Shown here: positions 33,491 to 42,564 of the stretch, piece after piece
Position numbering within the stretch: position 1 is the first letter of the stretch
Layout: each line of letters starts with the position of its first letter
Assembly: GCF_000429905.1 (NCBI RefSeq)
Contig: NZ_AUCT01000030.1
Location: 19,277-83,276, forward strand
DNA length: 64,000 bases
DNA from: Desulfatibacillum aliphaticivorans DSM 15576
Lineage (GTDB): Bacteria; Desulfobacterota; Desulfobacteria; Desulfobacterales; Desulfatibacillaceae
Direction of reading: 5' to 3'
Translations under genes and position numbers: made by a program
The notes under the pieces: model-generated
Databases searched by the model: none
What the model was told of the DNA's origin: nothing
What the model saw: the letters and a program-made list of their open reading frames with translations, nothing else

Positions 33491-36400
33491 ATGAAGAAGG
33501 CGATTGTGGCTATTCTGGTTCTATTGACCTTTTTGTCAACAGCCCACGGGGCCGTAATAGGCGACATTGACGGAGACGGACAAATCACCCTCAACGAAGC
33601 CATCTATGCGCTCCAGACCGTGGCGGGATTTTCGGGCCAGGGCCTGACCCAGGAGGAGCAAGGGGATTACCAGCAATCCACGGACCAGACCATTCTGTAT
33701 ATGAACGACCCCAACGGCGAGACGGCGGTGGAAAACCTGCTCGCCGTGTTTGACGCCCTGGGGCTGATCGCCGCCGTGGAAAGCGGAGACGCCTACGCCT
33801 ACCTGGCCAACGCCTCCAGTTTTTCGTGCGGGTCCGTGGCGGATAACGGCGCCAATACCGTGACGTTCACCCTAAGCGGCTGCGGCATGGTAGGGACCAT
33901 CGTAGTGACCGTGAGCACGGACGGCCAGTACACGGTCTTCAGCATGACCTTTACGGACGTCAATTATAACGGCTGCGTGATCAACGGCGCGGCAACGGTC
34001 AAGGTCGCTGTTTCCGGCGATACGGCCACGATTATTATTCAATCCACGGCCCTGAGCGTGTGCGGCGTGGCCCTGAACGGCTCCATTACCGTCGTTATGG
34101 ACAAAAACACCGGAGAAATCGGCACGGTCACCGTGGCCAACACCACGTCCTTTACCATGGACGATGGAACGGTGGTGGATATCACCGCGGAAATCACCTA
34201 CAACCCGGACGGAACCGTTGACGGCACGGCCACGACCAGCATGGACGGCCAGGATTACTCCTTTGTCATCAGCGGCGTGACCGTGGACCCGGCCTGCGGC
34301 ATCCCCAACTCCGGGACTATTTCCATCAACGGCTTTGTCATGGATTTTTCCAACACCACCTGCGACGATCCCACGGTGGTTGTGTACATCCGGGGCGTAC
34401 CGGTTGAAATGAACCTGAAAGACGCCCTGAACCTGGTTTTGGGCGAAGAAGCCGTCAACTTTTTGATGGAGGAGCTTGCCTCCATGGTTTCCGGCGTGGA
34501 GGACATGAACGACGCCGTGGAAATGCTCAACCTGGATAACGCCATGGACGACAGCCGCAAAGTGTTGGGCGATCCGGATACAATATACAACAACCTGCGC
34601 ACGGCGGATTTCGCCTGCGGCAGTGTATCCGTGGGCCTTTTGGCCCGGCAGGTGGTGTTCGACTTCGACCCTGCCTCCGAATGCGGCGTGGACGGCGTGA
34701 TTACCGTAACCGTCACCAAGCCGGAGTCCGCCATTATATTTGAAATGGACTACGATCAGGTGACGGTGGGAACCTGCACCATCGACGGCCAGGCCTCGTC
34801 CACCCTCTCCTTTGACTCGGGAAACATCACCTACACCCATACATCCAGCAACCTGACCGCCTGCGGAGCGACCCTGAACGGAACCTTTTCCGTGACCGTG
34901 GACGCGACGGACGGGTCTCTGGAATCCGCTTCCATGGCCAACGCCGTCACTTACGACACGGGGAACGGACAAATCACCGTGGTTTCCGATCTCACCAGGG
35001 ATTCCCAGGGCGTGAGCGGAAACGTGGACCTGACCACGGACGACGGATATTACGACTGCACCCTGTACAACATCACCATTGACTGGGCCTGCGGCATACC
35101 CAACGGCGGAATTCTGGTCGTCAACGGGGTGGTCTTGGACTTCTCCAATACCACCTGCGATAACCCGGTGGTCACGGCTACGGTCCGGGGCGTCAGCGCG
35201 CAACTCTCCCTGGAAGACGCCGTCAACCTGCTTAAGGCGGAAGACCCGGCGACCTATATGCTGAACTTCCTGAGCGGAGCCGATCAAGTCACGGAAGGAC
35301 TGGAAGGCCTGCAGGAGGTCATGGAGCAGACCGGCATCCAGGAAGCGCAGGAAAAATACGGTTTCGGCGACCGCAAAGCCTACACCGTGGACGACGTACT
35401 TAACGAAATCGCAACGACCTTCGGATGCGGCGACGTCGCCATTATCATAGGCGCGCCCGCCCTGTCCCTGGAGTTTGACGGAACCTGCGGCATCACGGGC
35501 ACGTTGACCATCACGGGCACGCAGACCCAGGACGGCATTGATTGGGCCATGGATTTCAACCAGATCGAGGTGGAAGGCTGCGTCATTGACGGCCAGACCC
35601 AGTCCACCCTGATTTTCGGCGACGGCGCCGTGCTTTTTCAACATACAAGCTCCAACCTCTCCCTGTGCGGCAACGAACTGGCCGGGACCTTTACAGTTTC
35701 CGTGGACTCCACCACCGGCTCCCTCAATTACATCGCCGTAGACACGGTTGCGGAGTTTGAATACAACCAAAAAAGCGTCGCCGTGGACGCAGAAGTCTTT
35801 TATATGCCCGGCGCGGGCCTTTCAGGCGATGCAATCCTGACGGTGGACGGAAAAACCTTTGACTGCACCTTTGACAACATAACCATCGATCCGGCCTGCG
35901 GCATTCCCAACGGCGGAGCCATGACCATCAACGGCGTGACCCTGGATTTCTCCGCAACCACCTGCGACGATCCCACCGTGGCCGTCTCCGCCGGAAACCT
36001 GAGCACAACCATGTCCATTGACGAGGTCATGAACCTTCTTATGATGGAAGATCCCATAAACGCCCTGCTGGCCGCCGTGGGAGGCGACAACTCCACCCAG
36101 GAGGCTATTGGCAACCTGTTGGACGAAGCAGCCATATGGCAGGCGGAGAATAGTCTCCGCTCAAGAAAAATTGACGGAACCCTGACCGACTGGTTTAATG
36201 CATACAACGGTTCTTCCTTTGCCTGCGGATCAATAAACGTCCAGGCGCTTCAAAAAAAGCTCACCATCACCTTTGACGGTTCGGAGCCCTGCAACGCCAC
36301 GGGTGAGGTAGTCGTGGAAGTGTCCAAGCCGTTTGAATTTTTCATATACACCATAACATTCAACAATGTCACCACAGAGGCTTGCACCATCAACGGCCAG

Positions 36401-36853
36401 ATCACAGGCGTTTTCGACTTCGATACCATAGAAAATGCGGTGGCGTTCATTAGCGAAACCACCAACCTGCAGTTCTGCGCCAGCACGTTTAACGGGTCTT
36501 CGGCCTTCGTCATCAATACGAACGACGGGTCCCTGGAATCCGTGACCGTAGACACGGACGTCAGCCTGGAAATGGACGGCGAATCCGTGACGATCCAGGC
36601 CAAGCTGGTCTACGACAGCAACGGGATTAACGGAACTGCGGACATCAAAAAAGGACGCAAGACTTACGAATGCGTGTTTGAAAACGTAACCATCGACACG
36701 GACTGCGGCATTCCCAACGGGGGAACCATTACGGTCAACGGCGTGGAAGTGGATTTCTCAAGCACGAGTTGCGCCAATCCTTACGTCACCGTTACGGTGC
36801 GGGGCAGGTCCGTGCAGATGTCCCTGGAGGACGCCGTTGCCATGCTTTGGTAA
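33491..36853 (+). CDS. Large secreted protein: dockerin-like EF-hand plus four cysteine-containing ~265-residue repeats
   Basis: 1120 residues. Signal peptide 1-20 (MKKAIVAILVLLTFLSTAHG). Residues 25-36 form a perfect Ca2+ EF-hand loop (DIDGDGQITLNE) of dockerin type. Then come four repeats beginning near residues 112, 373, 644 and 910. Each starts F-x-CGS/D-V, has T-S/T-x-L-x-x-CG and ends with D-x-x-CGIPN-x-G, a short strand, DFS-x-T-x-C, and a LxDA-x-x-L helix. Cysteines recur at fixed places (about six per repeat), pointing to disulfides outside the cytoplasm. The segments are beta-rich and Thr/Val-rich, as in surface adhesins. Repeats diverge well, so duplication is old. No anchor or enzyme motif; family unknown. 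AAGGAGG upstream. Confidence 0.85.
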   Translation: MKKAIVAILVLLTFLSTAHGAVIGDIDGDGQITLNEAIYALQTVAGFSGQGLTQEEQGDYQQSTDQTILYMNDPNGETAVENLLAVFDALGLIAAVESGDAYAYLANASSFSCGSVADNGANTVTFTLSGCGMVGTIVVTVSTDGQYTVFSMTFTDVNYNGCVINGAATVKVAVSGDTATIIIQSTALSVCGVALNGSITVVMDKNTGEIGTVTVANTTSFTMDDGTVVDITAEITYNPDGTVDGTATTSMDGQDYSFVISGVTVDPACGIPNSGTISINGFVMDFSNTTCDDPTVVVYIRGVPVEMNLKDALNLVLGEEAVNFLMEELASMVSGVEDMNDAVEMLNLDNAMDDSRKVLGDPDTIYNNLRTADFACGSVSVGLLARQVVFDFDPASECGVDGVITVTVTKPESAIIFEMDYDQVTVGTCTIDGQASSTLSFDSGNITYTHTSSNLTACGATLNGTFSVTVDATDGSLESASMANAVTYDTGNGQITVVSDLTRDSQGVSGNVDLTTDDGYYDCTLYNITIDWACGIPNGGILVVNGVVLDFSNTTCDNPVVTATVRGVSAQLSLEDAVNLLKAEDPATYMLNFLSGADQVTEGLEGLQEVMEQTGIQEAQEKYGFGDRKAYTVDDVLNEIATTFGCGDVAIIIGAPALSLEFDGTCGITGTLTITGTQTQDGIDWAMDFNQIEVEGCVIDGQTQSTLIFGDGAVLFQHTSSNLSLCGNELAGTFTVSVDSTTGSLNYIAVDTVAEFEYNQKSVAVDAEVFYMPGAGLSGDAILTVDGKTFDCTFDNITIDPACGIPNGGAMTINGVTLDFSATTCDDPTVAVSAGNLSTTMSIDEVMNLLMMEDPINALLAAVGGDNSTQEAIGNLLDEAAIWQAENSLRSRKIDGTLTDWFNAYNGSSFACGSINVQALQKKLTITFDGSEPCNATGEVVVEVSKPFEFFIYTITFNNVTTEACTINGQITGVFDFDTIENAVAFISETTNLQFCASTFNGSSAFVINTNDGSLESVTVDTDVSLEMDGESVTIQAKLVYDSNGINGTADIKKGRKTYECVFENVTIDTDCGIPNGGTITVNGVEVDFSSTSCANPYVTVTVRGRSVQMSLEDAVAMLW

Positions 36854-36956
36854 AATCAGGACTATTGGAGGAAAAAACCTGATTTTGTAACATATGGCCT
36901 TCTTGCTGCGACTACTATGGTAGACTAACAGGACTATCGGCCGGGAGGGGTACGCC

Positions 36957-37439
36957 ATGCTTAAGAAGACTTGTTTGAGCTTCATCATACTCGCTGCTCT
37001 ATCATGGGCGACGGGCATGCCGGGCGCTTTTGCCATGGAAGATATGAGCGCTGAGGAATTAGCGGCTGTCGAAACGCCGACGAACATCCAGGGGCGCATT
37101 TGCAAGGGACCCGAAAAGCCTTGCAGGCAAAACGCGGACCTGGAGCCTCTGGGGAATGAAGGGGACTCTGCGAGAGCGGAATCCTTGGACGATGAGTTTC
37201 GGAATTTTGATCTCGACATGCGTCTTTCGGAGGAAAGGGCTTATTCCGGCGCCGACTCATTGGACTTTTCAACCCCTGAGTCCGAGCCCGAAATAGTGGT
37301 CATTTCGACGGTGCAGGAAGGCTTGGACGTTATCAATGAGTTGACGTCCAGCGCCAACAAGTCGGCCGGGGGCGGTTTGGTTTTCTCTTTGGATAAGGAA
37401 CATAACAGGATCAACATGGTCGTCCAGCCCGGCCTATAG
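36957..37439 (+). CDS. Small secreted acidic protein, hypothetical
   Basis: 160 residues, GGGAGGGG before ATG 36957. Signal peptide 1-26 (LSFIILAALSWATGMPGAFA). The mature part is acidic with two cysteines (ICKGPEKPC) and ends in SLDKEHNRINMVVQPGL; IVVISTVQEGLDVINELTSS is a likely strand-helix. It lies 103 bp after the four-repeat protein on the same strand and may share its transcript. Family unknown. Confidence 0.65.
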   Translation: MLKKTCLSFIILAALSWATGMPGAFAMEDMSAEELAAVETPTNIQGRICKGPEKPCRQNADLEPLGNEGDSARAESLDDEFRNFDLDMRLSEERAYSGADSLDFSTPESEPEIVVISTVQEGLDVINELTSSANKSAGGGLVFSLDKEHNRINMVVQPGL

Positions 37440-37577
37440 GGCAGCGCCCGGCAAGACTGTTTGTCGGCTGCCGCCCAGGGCGGCAAGTTAAGAACTCAAC
37501 TTTCGGGATTGGAAGTAGTGCTTTGAAATCAAGCATTTATGTATGCGGCTCAGATTTATCTATATGCCAGAGCCCGA

Positions 37578-37697
37578 GAGTCATGGTCCCTTCCCCCCTG
37601 GCGGGGGAAGGGCAGGATGGGGGGGAACTATCCGTAATAACGTACAATATCACCCCCACCCCAACCCTCCCCCGTCAAGGGGGAGGGAGTTTTGGGG
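37578..37697 (-). repeat. Dispersed G/C-rich repeat, copy 2 (inverted relative to copy 1)
   Basis: Begins GAGTCATGGTCCCTTCCCCC and ends CCCCCGTCAAGGGGGAGGGAG-like sequence, the reverse complement of the ends of the copy at 14833-14975. The central part differs in length and sequence. Confidence 0.8.
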
Positions 37698-37840
37698 ACG
37701 CCGGCCTTGATGCTTTACACCTCATAGCCTACTGCAATCCTTTGAATATATGCAGAAAAATTGATTCCCGAAAGTTGCGTTAAGAGGGTGCGCCGCGGCC
37801 ATGCCTCGGCAGCAAAGGAGATCTTCACGCAAAAATAACG

Positions 37841-37880
37841 CCGCCGGCCCGGATTGATTTCCGGGCCGGCGGTTTTTATT
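37841..37880. terminator. Strong bidirectional intrinsic terminator
   Basis: CCGCCGGCCCGG (37841-37852) pairs perfectly with CCGGGCCGGCGG (37861-37872), followed by TTTTTATT on the plus strand and, read on the minus strand, by GTTATTTTT. It ends the plus-strand genes upstream and the minus-strand methyltransferase gene. Confidence 0.92.
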
Positions 37881-37906
37881 TGAACCTTAGTTTGGCGTGA
37901 ACGAAA

Positions 37907-39499
37907 TCATCCAACCAGCAGCGCGTTGTTCTTCAGGTAATTCAGTCCGTTCTCAACGACCTTTTCCATGGTCGTTTGAATGAATTCCGGGTCCTCAACG
38001 GGTTTGCCTTCGCGTTTTAGGGAAAGGACGCCTTCTTTCACCAGGGCGACCATGCCTTCCACCAGCGCCGCCTTGTCCCGGGTTCCGTCCGCCAAAGGAA
38101 TCATGTTCATCAGAGCCGCGTCCAGGGGCACGGTTTCGTGGCGCTGATTGACCGTCCGGGGACGCATTTTGGCGTATGCAGCGCCCAAAGGGCTGACCTT
38201 GGGCTTTTCGCTGACTTCAGAGACAAAATCGCCTTGCCACAAGTGGTATTCCACAAGGCTGATGGTCATGCATTGCAGCATGTCTGCGAGAAGAATTTGC
38301 TTAAACTGCGCGTCTTCCACTTTTTCGGCTTCGGCTATCCCCTCTTCCACCAATTTCTTTTTGGCGGCGGCCGTCAATTCATCGATGCCCAAGGCCTTGG
38401 GCCAGACTTCTTTAAGCGCAAACAGGGCGGCTTTGGTAATAGGCCGGGATATGGAAATGGAGGGGCCTTTGGGGCTTTTGAAGGTAATCCGGGTTTCTGC
38501 GGACAGGTCGGTCAAATCGTCCTGAGCCTTGGCCGAAGAGGCAAAAAGGTATTTTTCAAGGCGGTCCGCCGTCACGTTGCGATTGACGGGGCTTCCGGTC
38601 TTGCACATGATGGTCTGGCGAAACATGCGGTTGCGGACGAAATCCATGTATTGCTCGGTCTGAATGATGTTCTTGCTGACCCTCTTGAGCGTCTCGCTGA
38701 CCTCTTTGGAAAACCCGGACGTGAGCATGGTGCTGAAATCGGATTCTCCCAGGTATTGCACCCCGTGTTTGTTGGCCATTTCGGCGAACTGATGAAAGTA
38801 CATGGGCTCGTTCCGATCCTCAAGGTGCTCGTGAAAAAGGTAGTAGTCCTTGCTCTTTTTCAGGAGGTCCATCTCGCTTTTCAAAAGCAGGCCGTAGTAG
38901 TTGTTTTCCGTGGGAACGGATTTGGCCAAAAAGTCCACCAAAGCCCTCGCCTGCTGCACCTTGCGCGGTTGATCTTCAAACTGGGCTGTGTGGTACAGCA
39001 TCATGTGGCGGATCATGCCGCGCATGTGCCAGCCGGGATACACATTATAAGAAAGGTAGGCCAGGCCGCCGTCCGTGAGATTTTCAGAGCACACGGCCAT
39101 CATTTTTTCCTGCACTTCCCCAGGCACCCAGGAAAATACGCCGTGGGAAATGACAAAGTCGAACTTTCCCCAGGACTCGTCAATGTCCATGATGCTGGCG
39201 TTTTCAATGCGGATGTTTTTCAGGCCCAGGTCCTCGATCACATTGCGGCCGACCTTCACCTGCTCCAGGGCCAGGTCCACGCCCACAAATTCCGCCTCAG
39301 GAAAGTGATAAGCCATGGGAATGAGGTTGCCCCCCGACGCGCATCCCATTTCCAGCACCCGGCATTTTTGGATGTCCGGAGGATTCAAGCCGAAGAGCGC
39401 CGCCAGGGCCGCCAGGCGTTGCGGGTGCGTTTGCGGGAAAGGGTTGCTTTCATAAGGGACGTCATCATAGGAAGTGCGCTGTACGATTTCCTCGGTCAT
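37907..39499 (-). CDS. SAM-dependent methyltransferase with methyltransferase regulatory domain (PKMT-like)
   Basis: 530 residues from ATG 39499 (AAAGGCGA upstream; a GTG at 39514 is less likely). Residues 45-165 form a class I SAM-binding domain (RVLEMGCASGGNLIPMA, FVGVDLALEQV, FDFVISHGVFSWV). Residues about 215-310 match the MTase regulatory domain, and the C-terminal 200 residues are helical, the layout of the rickettsial protein lysine methyltransferases (PKMT1/2) that modify outer membrane proteins. The target here is unknown; the adjacent divergent SapC-family gene hints at a cell-surface role. Cytoplasmic. Confidence 0.85.
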   Translation of the reverse strand: MTEEIVQRTSYDDVPYESNPFPQTHPQRLAALAALFGLNPPDIQKCRVLEMGCASGGNLIPMAYHFPEAEFVGVDLALEQVKVGRNVIEDLGLKNIRIENASIMDIDESWGKFDFVISHGVFSWVPGEVQEKMMAVCSENLTDGGLAYLSYNVYPGWHMRGMIRHMMLYHTAQFEDQPRKVQQARALVDFLAKSVPTENNYYGLLLKSEMDLLKKSKDYYLFHEHLEDRNEPMYFHQFAEMANKHGVQYLGESDFSTMLTSGFSKEVSETLKRVSKNIIQTEQYMDFVRNRMFRQTIMCKTGSPVNRNVTADRLEKYLFASSAKAQDDLTDLSAETRITFKSPKGPSISISRPITKAALFALKEVWPKALGIDELTAAAKKKLVEEGIAEAEKVEDAQFKQILLADMLQCMTISLVEYHLWQGDFVSEVSEKPKVSPLGAAYAKMRPRTVNQRHETVPLDAALMNMIPLADGTRDKAALVEGMVALVKEGVLSLKREGKPVEDPEFIQTTMEKVVENGLNYLKNNALLVG

Positions 39500-39764
39500 T
39501 TTTTCGCCTTTCACAATATTGCTTTATGGAAGTGTGGGATGGGAACCAAGCCGGTATTGTGAAATACCTAACAGTTCACATAAAAAACGTTGCCTTTTGC
39601 ATGGCTTTCTTTTAGTAGAGAGAATGTAAATGGTCAAGTATTTAAAATGTATATGGCGGTTGACCGCAAGCAATCAGTGTGGTAGACAGGAATTCTGATT
39701 CCAACCATCTATCCATGGGTTTTGCACAATCGTATTCCAGATGAATTGAAAGGAGAAACCTGGT

Positions 39765-40484
39765 ATGGCAGAACAAGGCATTTACAAAAACCCCATCTTT
39801 CTTAACTCCGTGACGCACAAATCGGTCAAAGTGGCCCCGGTGAAAGATTACTCTTTTGCATCCAAACTGAACTCCGTTGTGATCGTAGGACAGGAGTTCC
39901 TGGAAGCCGCTAAATTTTTTCCGGTTGTTTTCACGCGTGCGGGGGAAGATCAGATAGTTCCTGTGGCTATTCTTGGGTTGCGTAACGAAGAAAACCTGTT
40001 TGTGGGCAAGGATGGCAAATGGAAAGAGGGGTCTTACATGCCTGCCTATTTCCGCCGTTATCCTTTTGTCCTGGCTTCCAACGTGGGCGAAGACGCCTCC
40101 TACGCCGTTTGCGTGGACTCGAACTTCGAGGGCTTCGGCAAAAGCGAAGGCATGGCCCTGTTTGACGACGACGGCAAACAAACCGACGAGTTCAAAAGAG
40201 TGGTGCAGTTCCTTCAAAATTACCAGGTGCAGCACGAGGCCACCAAAGAAATGGTCAAGCTGCTCCAGGAATATGAACTGTTCAAAGACGTTTCCGCTAA
40301 CATCACCCTGCCCAAGGGCGAAAAAATCGGGTTCGGCCGCCTGCTGATGGTGGACGAAATGGGAATTTTCAACCTGGACGACGAAAAAATCGTCAACCTG
40401 GTCCGCACCGGCTACCTGGCCTGGATCTATTCCCACCTGTACTCCCTGTCCAATTTCAGAAGCCTCATGGGCATGATCAAATAA
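39765..40484 (+). CDS. SapC-family protein
   Basis: 239 residues, AAAGGAGAAA before ATG 39765. The whole length matches the SapC type: NPIFLNSVTHKSVKVAP, FFPVVFTRAGEDQIVPVAILG, EENLFVGKDGKWKEGSYMPAY, FRRYPFVLA and a C-terminal HLYSLSNFRSL. Named from an S-layer-linked gene of Campylobacter, but the molecular role is not known. No signal peptide. Single gene with a strong terminator 26 bp after the stop, divergent from the PKMT-like gene. Confidence 0.88.
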   Translation: MAEQGIYKNPIFLNSVTHKSVKVAPVKDYSFASKLNSVVIVGQEFLEAAKFFPVVFTRAGEDQIVPVAILGLRNEENLFVGKDGKWKEGSYMPAYFRRYPFVLASNVGEDASYAVCVDSNFEGFGKSEGMALFDDDGKQTDEFKRVVQFLQNYQVQHEATKEMVKLLQEYELFKDVSANITLPKGEKIGFGRLLMVDEMGIFNLDDEKIVNLVRTGYLAWIYSHLYSLSNFRSLMGMIK

Positions 40485-40510
40485 GACAGGTTTACAGCCA
40501 GTAAAGAATC

Positions 40511-40559
40511 AAAGGCAGTCCTGCCGGGCGTCTACCCCCGGCTTGACTGCCTTTTTTTT
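40511..40559 (+). terminator. Intrinsic terminator of the SapC-family gene
   Basis: AAGGCAGTC (40512-40520) pairs with GACTGCCTT (40545-40553), with an inner CCGGG/CCCGG stem, followed by eight T residues. Confidence 0.92.
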
Positions 40560-40590
40560 GCGCGGATAAATTGGACCGTTGTTTTCCTCG

Positions 40591-40611
40591 TTCCCATGCT
40601 TTGCGTGGGAA
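40591..40611. repeat. Small palindromic repeat (TTCCCA-TGGGAA type)
   Basis: TTCCCA (40591-40596) pairs with TGGGAA (40606-40611) within CTCGTTCCCATGCTTTGCGTG, a form of a short palindrome that recurs between genes in many proteobacteria. Only one copy is seen in this window. Confidence 0.5.
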
Positions 40612-40693
40612 TGCATACCATAACTATTTGAAACCCAAATAATTTCAAACAGATGCCACTCGACTTGAAGCCCTTAACGCACAAAATGTAAAA

Positions 40694-40864
40694 TCAGCTA
40701 TTGCGCTCCATTTCGATGAACGCCTTGATTTCGTTCAATACGAAGTATTTTTTCAAGGCCCGGGCCAATTCCTCCTGGCTGGCGGCCTTGCCCGTGACTT
40801 CCTCCATAAATTGCATGGCGAAGTCCAGGGCGTCGTTCAGTTCCTTTTCCAATTTTTCCGGCAT
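40694..40864 (-). CDS. Small helical protein (56 residues), hypothetical
   Basis: From ATG 40864, with GGGAGA nine bases before. Sequence pattern LEKELNDALDFAMQFMEE, then ELARALKKYFVLNEIKAFIE is two amphipathic helices with no signal peptide; longer upstream starts would overlap the preceding gene and lack a ribosome site. It lies 40 bp after the GT-C/TPR gene on the same strand, so it is probably the last gene of that unit. Function unknown. Confidence 0.6.
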   Translation of the reverse strand: MPEKLEKELNDALDFAMQFMEEVTGKAASQEELARALKKYFVLNEIKAFIEMERNS

Positions 40865-40904
40865 GCTGTTCTGTCTCCCGATTTTTGTTGCTGACGGCCC
40901 GGCC

Positions 40905-42500
40905 TTAGTCATCCGCACCGTTCATTTTTTTTCTAAGCATATCCAGGCGAATCCGGTGCCTGTCCGCATCCGGATTCAAACGCACCGCCTGGGTGTATTG
41001 CACCAGAGCTTCGCTGTTTCTGCCCAGCCGTTCCAGGGCCAGGGCCAGATTGTAGTGGGCGAAGGCGAATTCCGGGTCCAGGCGAATGGCTTCCCGGAAA
41101 TAAGGAATAGATACATTCTCCCGGCCCTGGTTGTAAAGAGTGGTTCCCGCATTATAAAAGGCCATGGACGTCATTTGATTTTTAAACGGCAAAGGCTGAT
41201 TGACCAGCAGGGCTATAACAAGCGCCGACGCCAGACAAAGCGCAAGCTGCTTAATGCGCCAAGCCATGAGCATCGGCGCCGCCCCGGCCAATCCCGCCCC
41301 TGCGAATATGGCCAGAATAGGGATAATCGGCGCCCTGTACCGGGCGAACACATAAAACAAAATGGTGGAGGCGAAAAAACCCGCCGCCGAAACATATAGC
41401 AGGCCCAGGCTTTTCTTGTCCCGAATGGCGACGCATACTCCGAAAACCGCCAGGGGCAGCAGTATTCCAAAATGAAAATTTTCGGCAATGGCTCCCAGAA
41501 TGCGGGAATGCTTCTCGTAGATGTACTGGCATTCGGTGTCCGGCAGTTCGGTTGCGTTCCAGAACAGCCAGGATTTTTGCAGCATAAGCGCGGCCCAATG
41601 GCCGGGGCTGGACAGGATGAAGTCCAAAGCCTTTCCTGTCCAATAACGGGAAACCTGGGCCGGAGTCAGCTCCCGCCCTTCGGCCTCCTGGGCGAGGCGG
41701 GTTGCGTCCTCCCGTTCGAACTCGGTCATGCCCCGGCCTTCCACCAGAGGCATGTACATGCCGTTGGCCTCTGGATTGTTGCCTATGTAAAAATTGGGGC
41801 CGAACTGGGAGGTTGTAATAAAAAACCGCCCGCCCACTACCTGGTTTCTGACGCCTACCGGTATAAGGATCAGGGCTGTCCCAAGAAAAAACGCAAGCGC
41901 CCAGGACAAGCGTTTTCTCCTTGATTGATCCCCATAGCCCCAAAAGATCCACAGGCCCGCCAGAAAAACCAGCAGCAACGCATTTTCCCTCACAAGGCAC
42001 AGCAGGCCCAAACAAACGCCGCTTGCAAGCCATACAAAACGGGACGGGGCGTCTTTCCCTTTCCCTGCAATGTATAGAAACAGCGCCGTAAAAAAGAGGG
42101 CCAGTACAGTCTTCTGGATGAGTACGTCAAAATAAACGGCCGGAGGGTAAAGGGCCATAAGAAAGCCCGCAACCGCTCCGGCATTGAGGGAAAAATAACG
42201 TTTTCCCGCCGCGGCGGTCAGGACGCAGGTTATGCTTCCGATCGCCGCCTGGATAAGGCGGACCGTGAAGAGGTCCGGCCCGAAAATCCGATAAACCGCC
42301 CCCAGAAAATAAGGATACAACGGGGCCTGGTAAAACACCTTGTCCCCCAGCCAGTCCCCTCCGGCGATCTCCCTGGCCCAGGCGTCATAGGACGCCGCAT
42401 CGTTCATAAGCAGAGAAAACAAGGGCGTCCGGGAGATTTCCAGGCAGTAAAACAGCCGCACCAAAAAGGCCGTTGCAAAGACGGCCCCCAAAAGCGCCAT
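40905..42500 (-). CDS. GT-C-type membrane glycosyltransferase with C-terminal TPRs
   Basis: 531 residues from ATG 42500; TTG at 42560 would add 20 residues. About ten helices; the first loop holds NDAASYDAWAREIAGGDWLG and the second region QAPLYPYFLGAVYRIFG, the dolichyl/polyprenyl-phosphate-mannose transferase type seen in GT39/ArnT-like proteins with an acidic residue in the first outer loop. Residues about 450-525 hold two TPRs (AFYNAGTTLYNQGREN, AHYNLALALERLGRNSEAL). It should transfer a sugar from a lipid-phosphate carrier at the periplasmic face. It follows yjbQ on the minus strand with a small gap. Confidence 0.75.
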   Translation of the reverse strand: MALLGAVFATAFLVRLFYCLEISRTPLFSLLMNDAASYDAWAREIAGGDWLGDKVFYQAPLYPYFLGAVYRIFGPDLFTVRLIQAAIGSITCVLTAAAGKRYFSLNAGAVAGFLMALYPPAVYFDVLIQKTVLALFFTALFLYIAGKGKDAPSRFVWLASGVCLGLLCLVRENALLLVFLAGLWIFWGYGDQSRRKRLSWALAFFLGTALILIPVGVRNQVVGGRFFITTSQFGPNFYIGNNPEANGMYMPLVEGRGMTEFEREDATRLAQEAEGRELTPAQVSRYWTGKALDFILSSPGHWAALMLQKSWLFWNATELPDTECQYIYEKHSRILGAIAENFHFGILLPLAVFGVCVAIRDKKSLGLLYVSAAGFFASTILFYVFARYRAPIIPILAIFAGAGLAGAAPMLMAWRIKQLALCLASALVIALLVNQPLPFKNQMTSMAFYNAGTTLYNQGRENVSIPYFREAIRLDPEFAFAHYNLALALERLGRNSEALVQYTQAVRLNPDADRHRIRLDMLRKKMNGADD

Positions 42501-42564
42501 CCAGCCTCGCCGCCCTCCCCCGCCGTTTGCGGATATCCCCCGATGCCCGGCGTCTTCCAAAAAT

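Larger units (their letters stand above)
37440..37906. other. Convergent intergenic region
   Basis: Contains a 7-bp hairpin TGCCGCC/GGCGGCA at 37469-37485, the second copy of the G/C-rich repeat at 37578-37697, and a strong bidirectional terminator at 37841-37872. No gene. Confidence 0.6.

Noticed and set aside
33872..35770. Minus-strand open frame of 632 codons
   Set aside because: Antisense to the four-repeat secreted protein; its composition (many Gly, His, Val) is that of a GC-rich shadow frame.
38138..39562. Plus-strand open frame of 474 codons
   Set aside because: Antisense to the PKMT-like gene with its SAM-binding motif.
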